Source of the DNA: Clostridium manihotivorum
Lineage (GTDB): Bacteria; Bacillota; Clostridia; Clostridiales; Clostridiaceae
DNA length: 64,000 nt
Direction: 5' to 3'
Assembly: GCF_004015185.1 (NCBI RefSeq)
Contig: NZ_CP025746.1
Coordinates: 5,659,776 to 5,723,775 of the forward strand
The notes under the pieces are model-generated. The model saw nothing but the letters and a program-made list of their open reading frames with translations, had not been told where the DNA came from and ran no database searches. The position numbers and the translations under genes are program-made. This document shows, in pieces, positions 9,037 to 16,855 of this stretch; position 1 is the first letter of the stretch, and each line of letters begins with the position of its first letter.

Positions 9037-9303
9037 TCACCTTTCGTCAATTAGTTTATCTATATCAGTTACATAGGCTATTACATGGGCTACAGCTTCA
9101 TAAAGTTCATAGGGTATACTATCTCCTACATCTACATTTGATAACATATCTGCTAACTCTTTATTATAAACGATAGGTATTTTACTTTCTTCTGCCTTCT
9201 CTATTATCTTATCAGCAATTACACCAATACCTGCCGCAGTTACTATAGGAGCTTCCATATTACTTTCATACTTAAGTGCAGCAGCTTTTTTCCTTTGGTT
9301 CAT
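9037..9303 (-). CDS. Orphan FlhB C-terminal-domain homologue (YlqH type)
   Basis: The ATG at 9303 (MNQRKKAAALKYE) has GGGTGTGAT before it. The 88-residue product matches only the cytosolic C-terminal domain of the flagellar export switch protein FlhB/YscU. It has the KYE start, a VTAAGIGVIADKI stretch and IPIVYNKELADML. The NPTH autocleavage motif of true FlhB is not seen (EAPIVTAAG lies where it would be) and there is no membrane part. Bacillus YlqH is a similar orphan and sits beside YlqG; here too the upstream gene is a large FliK-like protein. The role is unknown. No other flagellar genes are in the window. Confidence 0.82.
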   Translation of the reverse strand: MNQRKKAAALKYESNMEAPIVTAAGIGVIADKIIEKAEESKIPIVYNKELADMLSNVDVGDSIPYELYEAVAHVIAYVTDIDKLIDER

Positions 9304-9427
9304 ATCATCACACCCTTTGCCTATTGCATCTATCGACATGTAACCTTACAGCCTGATTAATATTTATAGTTATAGAATTATTTATCTCATATATAATTAT
9401 AACAGATAACCATATAAATTATATATA

Positions 9428-11686
9428 TTAAACAGTGACATTTATGGCAGATATATTCTTATCATCGAAAAAGTTTCTGCAATTTACCAGTGTTACTTCT
9501 TCAAGTTTCTTAGATACTACTATATTAGAAACAAAACCCATATCTTTCAGTGCATTATTCAATTTAGCTTTTCCTAACTCTAGAGGCTTAACAAATCTTT
9601 CTTCACACTTAAGATCTACATTAAGTATTTTATTTTTAAGATTTAAGTATCCATCTATATTACCTAAATTAAAGGTCTTTACAGTTACTACAAGCTTAAC
9701 ATTGGTAGAATCAACCTTTTTACCGTCTTTTCTATTATCCTTTATTATAAGCTTGCATGGATAGTCCTTCTCTCTAAGCTGCAAAGGAAGATCTAAGCAA
9801 TAGTATTGATTATTTAAACTATTAAACACCTTAAAATCATTTATATTATTCTTTAGTAGTTCCATGACTTTTTCTCCAAGTTTTTCAGAAAATACTCCTT
9901 CAAGCTGGCTCTTTATATTATTATTAATTTTTTCCAGAACCTTAGCTTTTATATTCTCATCTAAGTTTTTTATCTTATCTCCTAAAAGCTTATCCAAACC
10001 ATCCTTATTTAGCAGGTTTTTAAGTGTATCAGTATTGGAATCAATTTCAAATAGATTACTTTTATCTGTATCTATAACTGTTTTAACAGCACTAGCTCCA
10101 GTATCTACTTCTTTATATTGCTCTTTTAGAACACTATCAACTATATCATCTAGAGATTTACTCAGACTCCCCTTAGAACCACTTGTAGCATCTTCTAAAT
10201 TAGATAATATATTTTTAAGCATATCTTTTATTTCTACATTTCTTCCAGATATCTGATTTTTTATAACTTCATTACTTGAAAGCTTAGCTCCAACTTCTAT
10301 TTTTTCACCCTGTTCAGAATTAGTTTCTGTAACAAAATTATTGTTAGTAACAATATCTTTCTCTAAAACTGCAATTGCAGAATTATTGGTTTGAGAATTA
10401 GATAAAACCTTAGAACTATCGTTATTATTTATTTTATTAGTAGAGTCACTAAATTTATTGTTTTCTACCTTAGATTCATTAATAAGTCTTACTACATCTT
10501 GCAGCTTATTAAAATCCTTATTAGATATGTTAATTCTTCTATCTAAAATTTTGTATATAGCATCCTCAACATTTGCTTTAGTAACTTGTCCATATTCATT
10601 ATCAGCTGAAACCATAGCTTCCTTAATTATTTTCATTATATCTTTATCAGAAAGAGCTGCTACCTTGTTATCTAGTGTTTCATATTCACCATTCAATACA
10701 AAGCTACTCTTATTGTTAGACAGTACATCTCTCAATGTATATCTCAATATATCGTTGTCGTTTGCAGTCATGGATTTAAGAAGCTGAAGTATATTTATTT
10801 TATTATTTCCAGAGGAATACAGGGTATTAAGCATCTTTGCTTTTACATTACTAGAAGCTAATTCGCTTGGCGTTGCCTCAGTGCTAAAATTATCAGCCGA
10901 GATGATTTTATCCTGCATTATTGCTTTAGGTGTGATTTGTTCCTTAGAAACTCCATTATCAGGTGATTGTAGATTTAAGCTTTTAAGTTCAGTAGTTATA
11001 CTACTTATGTCTTCAAAAACTTTAGAAAAGTTTTGTGATAGCTTTTTAAAACTTTCTATATTATCTGAAGTCAAATCTATACCACTTTCCATCATCATCA
11101 TCAATTCATCTTTATTCAAAGAATTAAAACTAACGAAAAAGTCTCTAAGAAGCTTTTGTGCCTTTTTACCCTCTTCACTGTTTTTATCCATTCCCTTTAT
11201 AGAAAGATATCTTTCTATAAAAATATCTGCTTCTTTTGGATTGCCCTGAAGCTTATCTTTAAAATTCATAATGCTTTTAAGTCTTACTATGTTCTCTCTA
11301 GTAATATGCATATCAAACTTTATCATAAGCTTTACTACATCCTTATCTTCTGGAGACAAACCCTCTGATTTAATAAAATCATCTATTGGATCAGCTGCAG
11401 TGCTTCCACCTTTATCATCCCCACTTATAAGCTTAAGTTTTAACTTACCATCTACAAAACCCTCAACTTGAAATCTAACTAAACCATCTTTCATTTCCTC
11501 TATGGGCGTATCAACTTCAGCGGCAAACTGCCAACCATCTACTAGTTTGACCATAACTTCTTTTTTGTCATCTAAAGCCTTTACCACTCTTCCAGAAAAC
11601 TTTTCTCCTACTTCAAATGTAAGTTTTGAAGATAGCTTCTTATTTCCAGTGCTGTATACATTATTTACATTCCAAATCGCTGGCAT
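9428..11686 (-). CDS. Large YlqG/FliK-like protein (hook-length-control-like C-terminus)
   Basis: 752 residues, cytosolic, no membrane segment. The N-terminus (about 1-90) folds as a small beta domain with FEVGEKFSGRVVKALDDKKE. The middle is Asn/Ser/Lys-rich, low-complexity and probably disordered (400-600). The C-terminus (about 640-752), with PLQLREKDYPCKLIIKDN and a series of beta strands, resembles the hook-length control domain of FliK. Pairing with an FlhB-tail protein mirrors FliK-FlhB and Bacillus ylqG-ylqH. A GGGGAG site precedes the ATG. Function is unknown; the FliK relation is by layout and weak similarity. Confidence 0.68.
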   Translation of the reverse strand: MPAIWNVNNVYSTGNKKLSSKLTFEVGEKFSGRVVKALDDKKEVMVKLVDGWQFAAEVDTPIEEMKDGLVRFQVEGFVDGKLKLKLISGDDKGGSTAADPIDDFIKSEGLSPEDKDVVKLMIKFDMHITRENIVRLKSIMNFKDKLQGNPKEADIFIERYLSIKGMDKNSEEGKKAQKLLRDFFVSFNSLNKDELMMMMESGIDLTSDNIESFKKLSQNFSKVFEDISSITTELKSLNLQSPDNGVSKEQITPKAIMQDKIISADNFSTEATPSELASSNVKAKMLNTLYSSGNNKINILQLLKSMTANDNDILRYTLRDVLSNNKSSFVLNGEYETLDNKVAALSDKDIMKIIKEAMVSADNEYGQVTKANVEDAIYKILDRRINISNKDFNKLQDVVRLINESKVENNKFSDSTNKINNNDSSKVLSNSQTNNSAIAVLEKDIVTNNNFVTETNSEQGEKIEVGAKLSSNEVIKNQISGRNVEIKDMLKNILSNLEDATSGSKGSLSKSLDDIVDSVLKEQYKEVDTGASAVKTVIDTDKSNLFEIDSNTDTLKNLLNKDGLDKLLGDKIKNLDENIKAKVLEKINNNIKSQLEGVFSEKLGEKVMELLKNNINDFKVFNSLNNQYYCLDLPLQLREKDYPCKLIIKDNRKDGKKVDSTNVKLVVTVKTFNLGNIDGYLNLKNKILNVDLKCEERFVKPLELGKAKLNNALKDMGFVSNIVVSKKLEEVTLVNCRNFFDDKNISAINVTV

Positions 11687-11769
11687 AAGCTAATCTCCCC
11701 CACAATAAATTATAACTTTTAACTATTTCATTCTACGAACTAATAAATTGCAATTTATACTTTATACTC

Positions 11770-12011
11770 TGGCTATGTTAAAGTACTGTGCTGAAATTCA
11801 GTGGTCAGTCATCCGATGCTTAGATGAGCTTGCGCAAAGAATTAATATGATTTTGTCATATTCCATGGCTAAAACTGTAAACTCACTACGTTCGAACAGT
11901 ACAGTTTCTTAACGCCATTCCATCTGAAAAAATCATTTAATTCTAATTGCTCGCTCATATAGCATCTCCTTCATGACCACTGAATTTCAACAATATTATT
12001 AAACATAGCCT
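11770..12011 (-). repeat. MITE-like inverted-repeat element, copy 2 (242 bp)
   Basis: The ends are GGCTATGTTAAAG... and, on the other strand, AGGCTATGTTTAATAATATT. Both run into a GAAATTCAGTGGTCA block, giving terminal inverted repeats of about 40 bases. Read on the minus strand it matches copy 1 (640-773) at both ends but has an extra 100-odd bases in the middle. That middle holds a 29-codon ORF and an inverted ACTGTA/TACAGT pair. No transposase is present, so movement would need an outside enzyme. Confidence 0.8.
11869..11958 (-). CDS. 29-residue ORF inside the MITE-like element
   Basis: ATG at 11958, stop TAG at 11869-11871. The product begins MSEQLELNDFFRWNGVKK and ends SLQF. AAGGAGA lies 6 bases before the ATG, an ideal spacing, and this ribosome binding site plus the first codons (GCTATATGAG..GCAATTA) is the most conserved part of all three element copies. 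I recognise no homologue. In copy 1 the frame is deleted after four codons and in the relic at 58497 it diverges. It may be a true micropeptide, the remnant start of a lost transposase, or noncoding. Confidence 0.4.
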   Translation of the reverse strand: MSEQLELNDFFRWNGVKKLYCSNVVSLQF

Positions 12012-12030
12012 ATACCTTCTATAGGCATCC

Positions 12031-12125
12031 AAATTCAACTATTAATTTATACATGCCCGATGATACCCAGAAACCGAGATTATCAAAAATGTATAAATTA
12101 AGTTTTCGTAAAGGATACCTATAAA
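12031..12125. repeat. Stem-loop repeat, copy B
   Basis: Aligns end to end with copy A (2536-2633): TTCAACTA, TTAATTTATACAT, CAGAA, ATGTATAAATTAA, GGATACCTATAAA. The outer stem TTAATTTATACAT / ATGTATAAATTAA is a perfect 13 bp. The inner stem (GATGAT / ATTATC, one G-T pair) differs in sequence from copy A but still pairs. It sits 20 bases from the end of the MITE-like element. Confidence 0.65.
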
Positions 12126-12306
12126 TAGCCCCATTACAGTATTAGTTCTTTATATTAGTACAGCTCTATTCATAGTTTTATTATCGAGTATAAGCGGAGC
12201 TTCCTTTAATAGTAAATAATGTCCTATATCCATAATACTACTAATAAATTTTCTACTTTTACTGTACATCCTAGACTACTACTCTGAGTTCTTGATATTA
12301 AAAATA

Positions 12307-12386
12307 ACCACCTCAATACTAGATTATTTTTAACTCTAACTATTACTGCTAGAAGTTTAAAAACACAAATCTAGATATGAAGTGGT
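12307..12386. repeat. Imperfect 19-bp inverted repeat beyond the tyrS 3' end
   Basis: ACCACCTCAATACTAGATT (12307-12325) faces its near-complement at 12368-12386 across 42 bases; 15 of 19 positions pair. It could be the ends of a decayed small element or a weak tyrS terminator. Nothing else was recognised between 12126 and 12420. Confidence 0.3.
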
Positions 12387-12420
12387 ATATCCTTATAGAG
12401 CCCCTTTATCGGAACTTAAT

Positions 12421-13641
12421 TTATTCTAATTCAATTTTATTGTAGTTTTTCTTACCTCTTTTTATAAGAACTGCTCCGTCCTTAAAGTCTTCAGCAATTA
12501 ATTCTCTCTTAAAGTCTGTAACCTTCTCACCATTTATTGATAGACCACCTTGTTGAACTAATCTTTTTCCTTCAGCTTTTGAAGGTATTATTGCAGTCTC
12601 AGCCAAAACCTCTAAAAGTGATGTACCAAGCTTTTCTTTAGATATAGCTACTGTTGGCACATTAGTCATATCACTTCCAGCTCCGAATAAAGCTTCTGCA
12701 GCACTTTGAGCTTTTAAAGCTTCTTCTTCTCCATGAATTAACTTTGTAACCTCAAAAGCAAGAACTTTTTTAGCGTCATTTATAGCAGCATCCTTTAAAG
12801 CTCCTAGTCTCCTTACTTCTTCCATAGGTAAGAAAGTTAGTAAAGCTAAGCATTTTTCAACATCTGCATCCCCTACATTTCTCCAGTACTGATAAAAATC
12901 ATAAGGAGAAGTTTTTTCAGGATCTAGCCACAATGCTCCATTTTCAGTTTTACCCATTTTCTTTCCTTCACTATTAGTAAGTAAAGTACAAGTCATTGCA
13001 AAAGCTTCTTTTTGCGACTTTCTTCTTATTAGATCGACACCTGCAATCATATTTGACCACTGGTCATCTCCACCAAGCTGCATCTTACAGTCATACTTTG
13101 TATTCAGCTCATAGAAGTCATAGCCTTGCATTAGCATGTAGTTAAATTCTAAGAATGAAAGCCCTTTTTCTAATCTCTGTTTAAAGCATTCTGCAGTAAG
13201 CATTCTATTTACTGAAAAGTGTGTACCAACTTCTCTAAGGAAATCTACATAATTTAAGTTAAGAAGCCAATCAGCATTGTTAGCTAGAATAGCCTTTCCC
13301 TCTGAAAAGTCAATAAATTTCTCCATTTGCTTCTTTATGCAGCTTACGTTATGTTCTATCTGTTCCTTTGTAAGCATTTTTCTCATGTCAGTCTTACCAC
13401 TTGGGTCCCCAACCATAGCAGTTCCGCCACCAATAAGTGCTATTGGTCTGTGACCAGCTTTTTGCATATGAGCCATAAACATCATAGCAATAAAATGTCC
13501 TACATGAAGACTATCAGCTGTTGGATCAAAACCTATATAAAAAGTTATTTTCTCTTTCTCTAATAATTCCCTAGTTTCATTTTCATGAGTAAACTGTTTT
13601 ATATACCCACGCTCCATTAACTCATCAAGCACTTGTGCCAT
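12421..13641 (-). CDS. tyrS: Tyrosyl-tRNA synthetase
   Basis: Charges tRNA-Tyr with tyrosine using ATP. The 406-residue length is normal for bacterial TyrRS. The class I motifs are visible: HVGH at 46-49 (HIGH variant) and KMGKT near 229 (KMSKS variant). YIGFDPTADSLH leads into the active site and QLGGDDQWSN is the tyrosine/adenylate region. A C-terminal S4 RNA-binding domain runs from about 340 (LVQQGGLSINGEKV). The ATG follows a GGAGGGATTTTA site. Many clostridial tyrS genes have a T-box leader; none fits in the 230 bases upstream here. Confidence 0.97.
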   Translation of the reverse strand: MAQVLDELMERGYIKQFTHENETRELLEKEKITFYIGFDPTADSLHVGHFIAMMFMAHMQKAGHRPIALIGGGTAMVGDPSGKTDMRKMLTKEQIEHNVSCIKKQMEKFIDFSEGKAILANNADWLLNLNYVDFLREVGTHFSVNRMLTAECFKQRLEKGLSFLEFNYMLMQGYDFYELNTKYDCKMQLGGDDQWSNMIAGVDLIRRKSQKEAFAMTCTLLTNSEGKKMGKTENGALWLDPEKTSPYDFYQYWRNVGDADVEKCLALLTFLPMEEVRRLGALKDAAINDAKKVLAFEVTKLIHGEEEALKAQSAAEALFGAGSDMTNVPTVAISKEKLGTSLLEVLAETAIIPSKAEGKRLVQQGGLSINGEKVTDFKRELIAEDFKDGAVLIKRGKKNYNKIELE

Positions 13642-13813
13642 TAAAATCCCTCCAAATCTTGAGACATAAAATTGTTTAATTATATGTCCATATGAAAACC
13701 AATAACTATAGTATATAAATATTCCAATTATTTATCAATTAAAAAATTATTTAAAGTGAATTTTTTGCATAGCCGCCTCTAATAATGGATATAAAAAATT
13801 TGACAAAACAAAT

Positions 13814-13857
13814 GTAGCCATTATGTAGAACTATTGCTACTTCTACATAATGGCTAC
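13814..13857 (-). terminator. Long perfect hairpin between the P-loop gene and tyrS
   Basis: GTAGCCATTATGTAGAA pairs perfectly over 17 bp with TTCTACATAATGGCTAC around a 10-base loop. On the minus strand it is followed by ATTTGTTTTGTC, a broken T-run. It probably ends the transcript of the P-loop gene just upstream, but the stem is unusually long and lacks a clean U tract. Confidence 0.55.
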
Positions 13858-13871
13858 CCATATATAAAACC

Positions 13872-14297
13872 TTAATTGGCCACCAATTCATATTTATTGT
13901 ACTTTTTAATAAAATCAGGAGTTTCATTTTCATGATTAATACTAATGTATACGTTTATGCCAAGCCTATCAGCAAGCTCTTCTAACCTATAAAGCAAATG
14001 TGCCGCATCTTCTATCTCACAATTAACAATATTACATAGTCCATCTATATAGATGTTCTCAATATCGTAATCTTCTGAAATTATGCCGCACAAAAATCCA
14101 TACATACTATCATAGCTCATCAGTTCCAATTCGCTAGTAGATATAAACCTTATTTTTTTGTCTAGTTGTAGCATGCATCTGCTATCATCATCGATAAAAA
14201 CAGAATTACCCTTTTCGGTCAATACGTTTCTATTTGCAAGACTTATTAGTTCCTTGGTTTTTCCAGAACCTCTCTTATTGCAGAATACCTGAATCAT
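13872..14297 (-). CDS. Small P-loop NTPase-like protein of unknown role
   Basis: ATG at 14297 (MIQVFCNK) chosen because AGGAG lies 8 bases before it. The 141-residue protein opens with a Walker A-like P-loop, CNKRGSGKTKELI (6-18). A hydrophobic strand ending in acidic residues follows near IENIYIDGL (about 91-99), a possible Walker B. It resembles short clostridial proteins annotated as PilT-like or P-loop NTPases but lacks the rest of a PilT ATPase. It is probably cytosolic and stands alone. Function unknown. Confidence 0.7.
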   Translation of the reverse strand: MIQVFCNKRGSGKTKELISLANRNVLTEKGNSVFIDDDSRCMLQLDKKIRFISTSELELMSYDSMYGFLCGIISEDYDIENIYIDGLCNIVNCEIEDAAHLLYRLEELADRLGINVYISINHENETPDFIKKYNKYELVAN

Positions 14298-14542
14298 TAG
14301 AATCACTCCTTAAATTTTATTATAATTTGGCTCAAGATTTTTCATAATCTATTGCTTAGCTAACTAAAAACTAGTAAGATTTTACGAAAAATCTTCAACT
14401 ACTATTTAAGCTTATATAGATTATTAACCACAATTATCCAAGGAAATCATTATTTTATATAATCCCTAAAAATTAATATAATATTCAGACTTTTTTAACA
14501 ATAGTAATATAATTTTAATTATTTCAAACTAAGTAATAAAAC

Positions 14543-15697
14543 TTAGATATGTTCATTAATCCCTGGAAAAATAACCTTAAACACATTCTCTTGCTTAGAG
14601 TTGATAAACATTATCTTTCCCTTTCCTTTAAAAGCTTTTTTCATATTTGAAAAGCCGTTATTACTTTTCAAAAACAATCCCTTTGTATCTAAAGTTATAA
14701 CCTTCTCATATAGCCACATATTCCTTCTATTATACTCTCTAGTGTCGCCATTTCTTTTATTTGTCTTCATAAGCTCCCCTGGGCTAGTAACTACTATTGA
14801 ATTAAAACCTATATGAACCTCTATTATCCTGGAAAACTCTGAATACTCCCTATATAAAACAGCATTCTTTATTGCTTCCCATACTGCAGTGTAAGGATAT
14901 TTTTCCGGAAGTATCTCTTTTAGATGAACTTCACATAGCTCAATCATTTTTATTATATTGCCCTGTACCACAATAACTTCAGGTTTATTCTTATTTATCT
15001 TATTTATTATCTTTATCATATTATGTGGTATATATATGCTGTTAGAATCAGAGAACACTAATAGTCCACCTAGAGTACATATAGTTTCTCCTGTTTCCCT
15101 ATCTCTAGAAGTAATTGAACTTCTACGAAGTAAAAATTCAATATTTTCATTATTTATATCTATAGATTTAGACCTAAAATACTGATTTATTATTTCCATA
15201 TTTAAGGCACTTATATCACTTTTCAAAATCCCGCACCCTTCAATATTAAGGTTTAAACTCTCTTCAAATGCAGCTACAAGTTCTTGCTTTCTCATAATAT
15301 CTGTAGTAGAACCCCTTCTTATATAAAACGCTCCACTTTCTCTTACCTGATAGGGTTTTTGATCCCAATTATATATTGTTATTACACCTATATTCTTATC
15401 TTCTAAAGTTAAATACTCTACGGAAACAGGTATAGGAGGATCACATCTAGAAGCTATTATTTGCTGAATCTGCTCTTCACTAAACATATCTTCCTTCTTT
15501 AACCCTACAATCTTCTTAGTCTTGTCTTCTATACCTACTATTATATAGCCTCTTCCTCCATTAGAATTGGCAATAGCGCAAATATCTTTAGTTAATTCCT
15601 TCTTACCTGTCTCGCCACTTAGCTCTATTCGTAGTTTGAAGTCTAATTTTCTTCCTTCTTCTCTGTGAAGCAGGTTTAAAAGCTTTTTCTTATCCAT
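14543..15697 (-). CDS. AlbA_2 (Schlafen-type) domain protein with ATPase-like C-terminus
   Basis: 384 residues. The N-terminal 130 match the AlbA_2 putative nucleic-acid-binding domain: EEGRKLDFKL, then ICAIANSNGGRGYIIVGIED, then FYIRRGSTT. The C-terminal part has AVWEAIKNAVLYREYSE (about 277-293) followed by IGFNSIVVTSPGEL, the pattern of the HATPase-like domain normally fused to AlbA_2. In that family such proteins act as transcriptional regulators or in phage/stress responses. The gene is monocistronic. AGAGG lies 9 bases before the ATG. Confidence 0.83.
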   Translation of the reverse strand: MDKKKLLNLLHREEGRKLDFKLRIELSGETGKKELTKDICAIANSNGGRGYIIVGIEDKTKKIVGLKKEDMFSEEQIQQIIASRCDPPIPVSVEYLTLEDKNIGVITIYNWDQKPYQVRESGAFYIRRGSTTDIMRKQELVAAFEESLNLNIEGCGILKSDISALNMEIINQYFRSKSIDINNENIEFLLRRSSITSRDRETGETICTLGGLLVFSDSNSIYIPHNMIKIINKINKNKPEVIVVQGNIIKMIELCEVHLKEILPEKYPYTAVWEAIKNAVLYREYSEFSRIIEVHIGFNSIVVTSPGELMKTNKRNGDTREYNRRNMWLYEKVITLDTKGLFLKSNNGFSNMKKAFKGKGKIMFINSKQENVFKVIFPGINEHI

Positions 15698-15914
15698 GGA
15701 TAAATACCTCTCAAAGGTTAAATAAAATTTTACACTTATGTAACTGAAAATATTTAAGCTTTAATATATTATATTCCAAAGTCTACATATAAGATACCAA
15801 GAAATCTCTCTATACCATGTTTTTTTATTTTTTTACTGTTTACCCTAACTAGCAGTTATAGACCCTTGTCGTCACTAGGTTTAGCTAGCAAAACTTTTTT
15901 ACTTTTCTAGATAG

Positions 15915-15944
15915 TAAAAAAACAGCCTGGAGCACCAAGCTGTT
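15915..15944 (-). terminator. Terminator of the interrupted GGDEF gene
   Basis: On the minus strand AACAGCTTGG, a TGCT loop, CCAGGCTGTT and then seven Ts. Confidence 0.75.
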
Positions 15945-16756
15945 CTATCTAAATATTAATGAACTTATAACTCTATTTTTACCAGATCCCTTTGCCTTAT
16001 ACAAAAGGGCATCAGCAACCTCCACCACTGCGTCAACAGTTTGGCCATCCGTAGGATAAAAGCTTAATCCTATACTGGCTGTTACAGTCTTTATTACATT
16101 TTCTCTTATTACAGGACTTTCCTCCAGCATTCTCCTAATCTCTTCTACCCTAACTTCCATCTCCTCTTCAGTTTCATTGCTTCTAAGACAAATTATTATT
16201 TCTTCTCCACCATATCTGGCTATTATATCTTCACTCTTTAAACAGCTTTGTATCACTGTTACTACATGCTGTAGAGTCTCATCACCGAACTGATGTCCAA
16301 AACTATCATTAACCTTTTTAAAATTATCTATATCTATCATAACAATACCAAGACAATTATATGGATTTTCTTTTATCCTCTTATCTAATATCTCAAAAAA
16401 GTATTTTCTATTATATATTCCAAGTAAAGGATCTCTTTTTGATGCTTCTTGTATCTTAGTATATAGAATACTGTTTTCAATAGCTATCGCTATCTGATTT
16501 GCTATTGACGCTACGAATTTTATATGTGCTCTCGTAAAAAATCTATATAAGGTATGTTCAACCATTATATAGCCAATGTACTTCTCTCTTATTTTTATTG
16601 GAAAGCCTATTATAGAATGTATGTCCTTTCTGATTTTTTGATCAGTAAATATAACTTCCTTTGAATTTACTACAAATTCTTCTATATTTTTAATATATTT
16701 ATTTATACTATCGGGAAATATAACTTCTTGGGAGTTTGAGTTGGTTGCCTTAACTT
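15945..16756 (-). pseudogene. GAF-GGDEF diguanylate cyclase, C-terminal fragment (split by IS66 element)
   Basis: The 3' part of a gene cut by the insertion sequence at 16757-18459. It codes for the rest of a GAF-like sensor (HSIIGFPIKIREKYIGYIMV) and a full GGDEF domain: RDPLLGIYNRKYF, IDIDNFKKVNDSFGHQFGD and the active-site loop RYGGEEI. That domain would make cyclic di-GMP from two GTP. The usual RxxD inhibitory site is KSED here. Removing the element and one target copy joins this part in frame with 18460-18735 to give a 359-residue protein. An internal ATG at 16565 leaves a 206-residue GGDEF frame that might still be translated. Confidence 0.93.
16749..16756. repeat. 8-bp target-site duplication, left copy
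   Basis: CTTAACTT directly next to the left end of the IS66-family element; identical to 18460-18467. Confidence 0.93.
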
Positions 16757-16816
16757 GTAACTATTCAGCTATAGCATATAATTTTATTTTTGATAAAATT
16801 TTAGATATGACAAATA

Positions 16817-16841
16817 GGGGTATCAAAGTCCTTAATACCCC
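16817..16841 (-). terminator. Hairpin after the IS66 transposase
   Basis: GGGGTAT / ATACCCC around an 11-base loop lies between the transposase stop and the element end. The T-run on the minus strand is poor. Confidence 0.45.
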
Positions 16842-16855
16842 TTAAATAATCTTAT

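Noticed and set aside
9435..11693. Several plus-strand ORFs of 60-130 codons opposite the FliK-like gene
   Set aside because: All are antisense shadows of one long biased minus-strand gene, without ribosome binding sites.
12150..12269. 39-codon minus-strand ORF beginning MYSKSRKFISS with a protein-like C-terminus
   Set aside because: No ribosome binding site and no recognised family; it may be a decayed gene remnant but support is too weak to annotate.
13642..13871. T-box leader for tyrS
   Set aside because: No GGTGG-ACCGCG motif or specifier stem on the minus strand; only a 17-bp hairpin is present.
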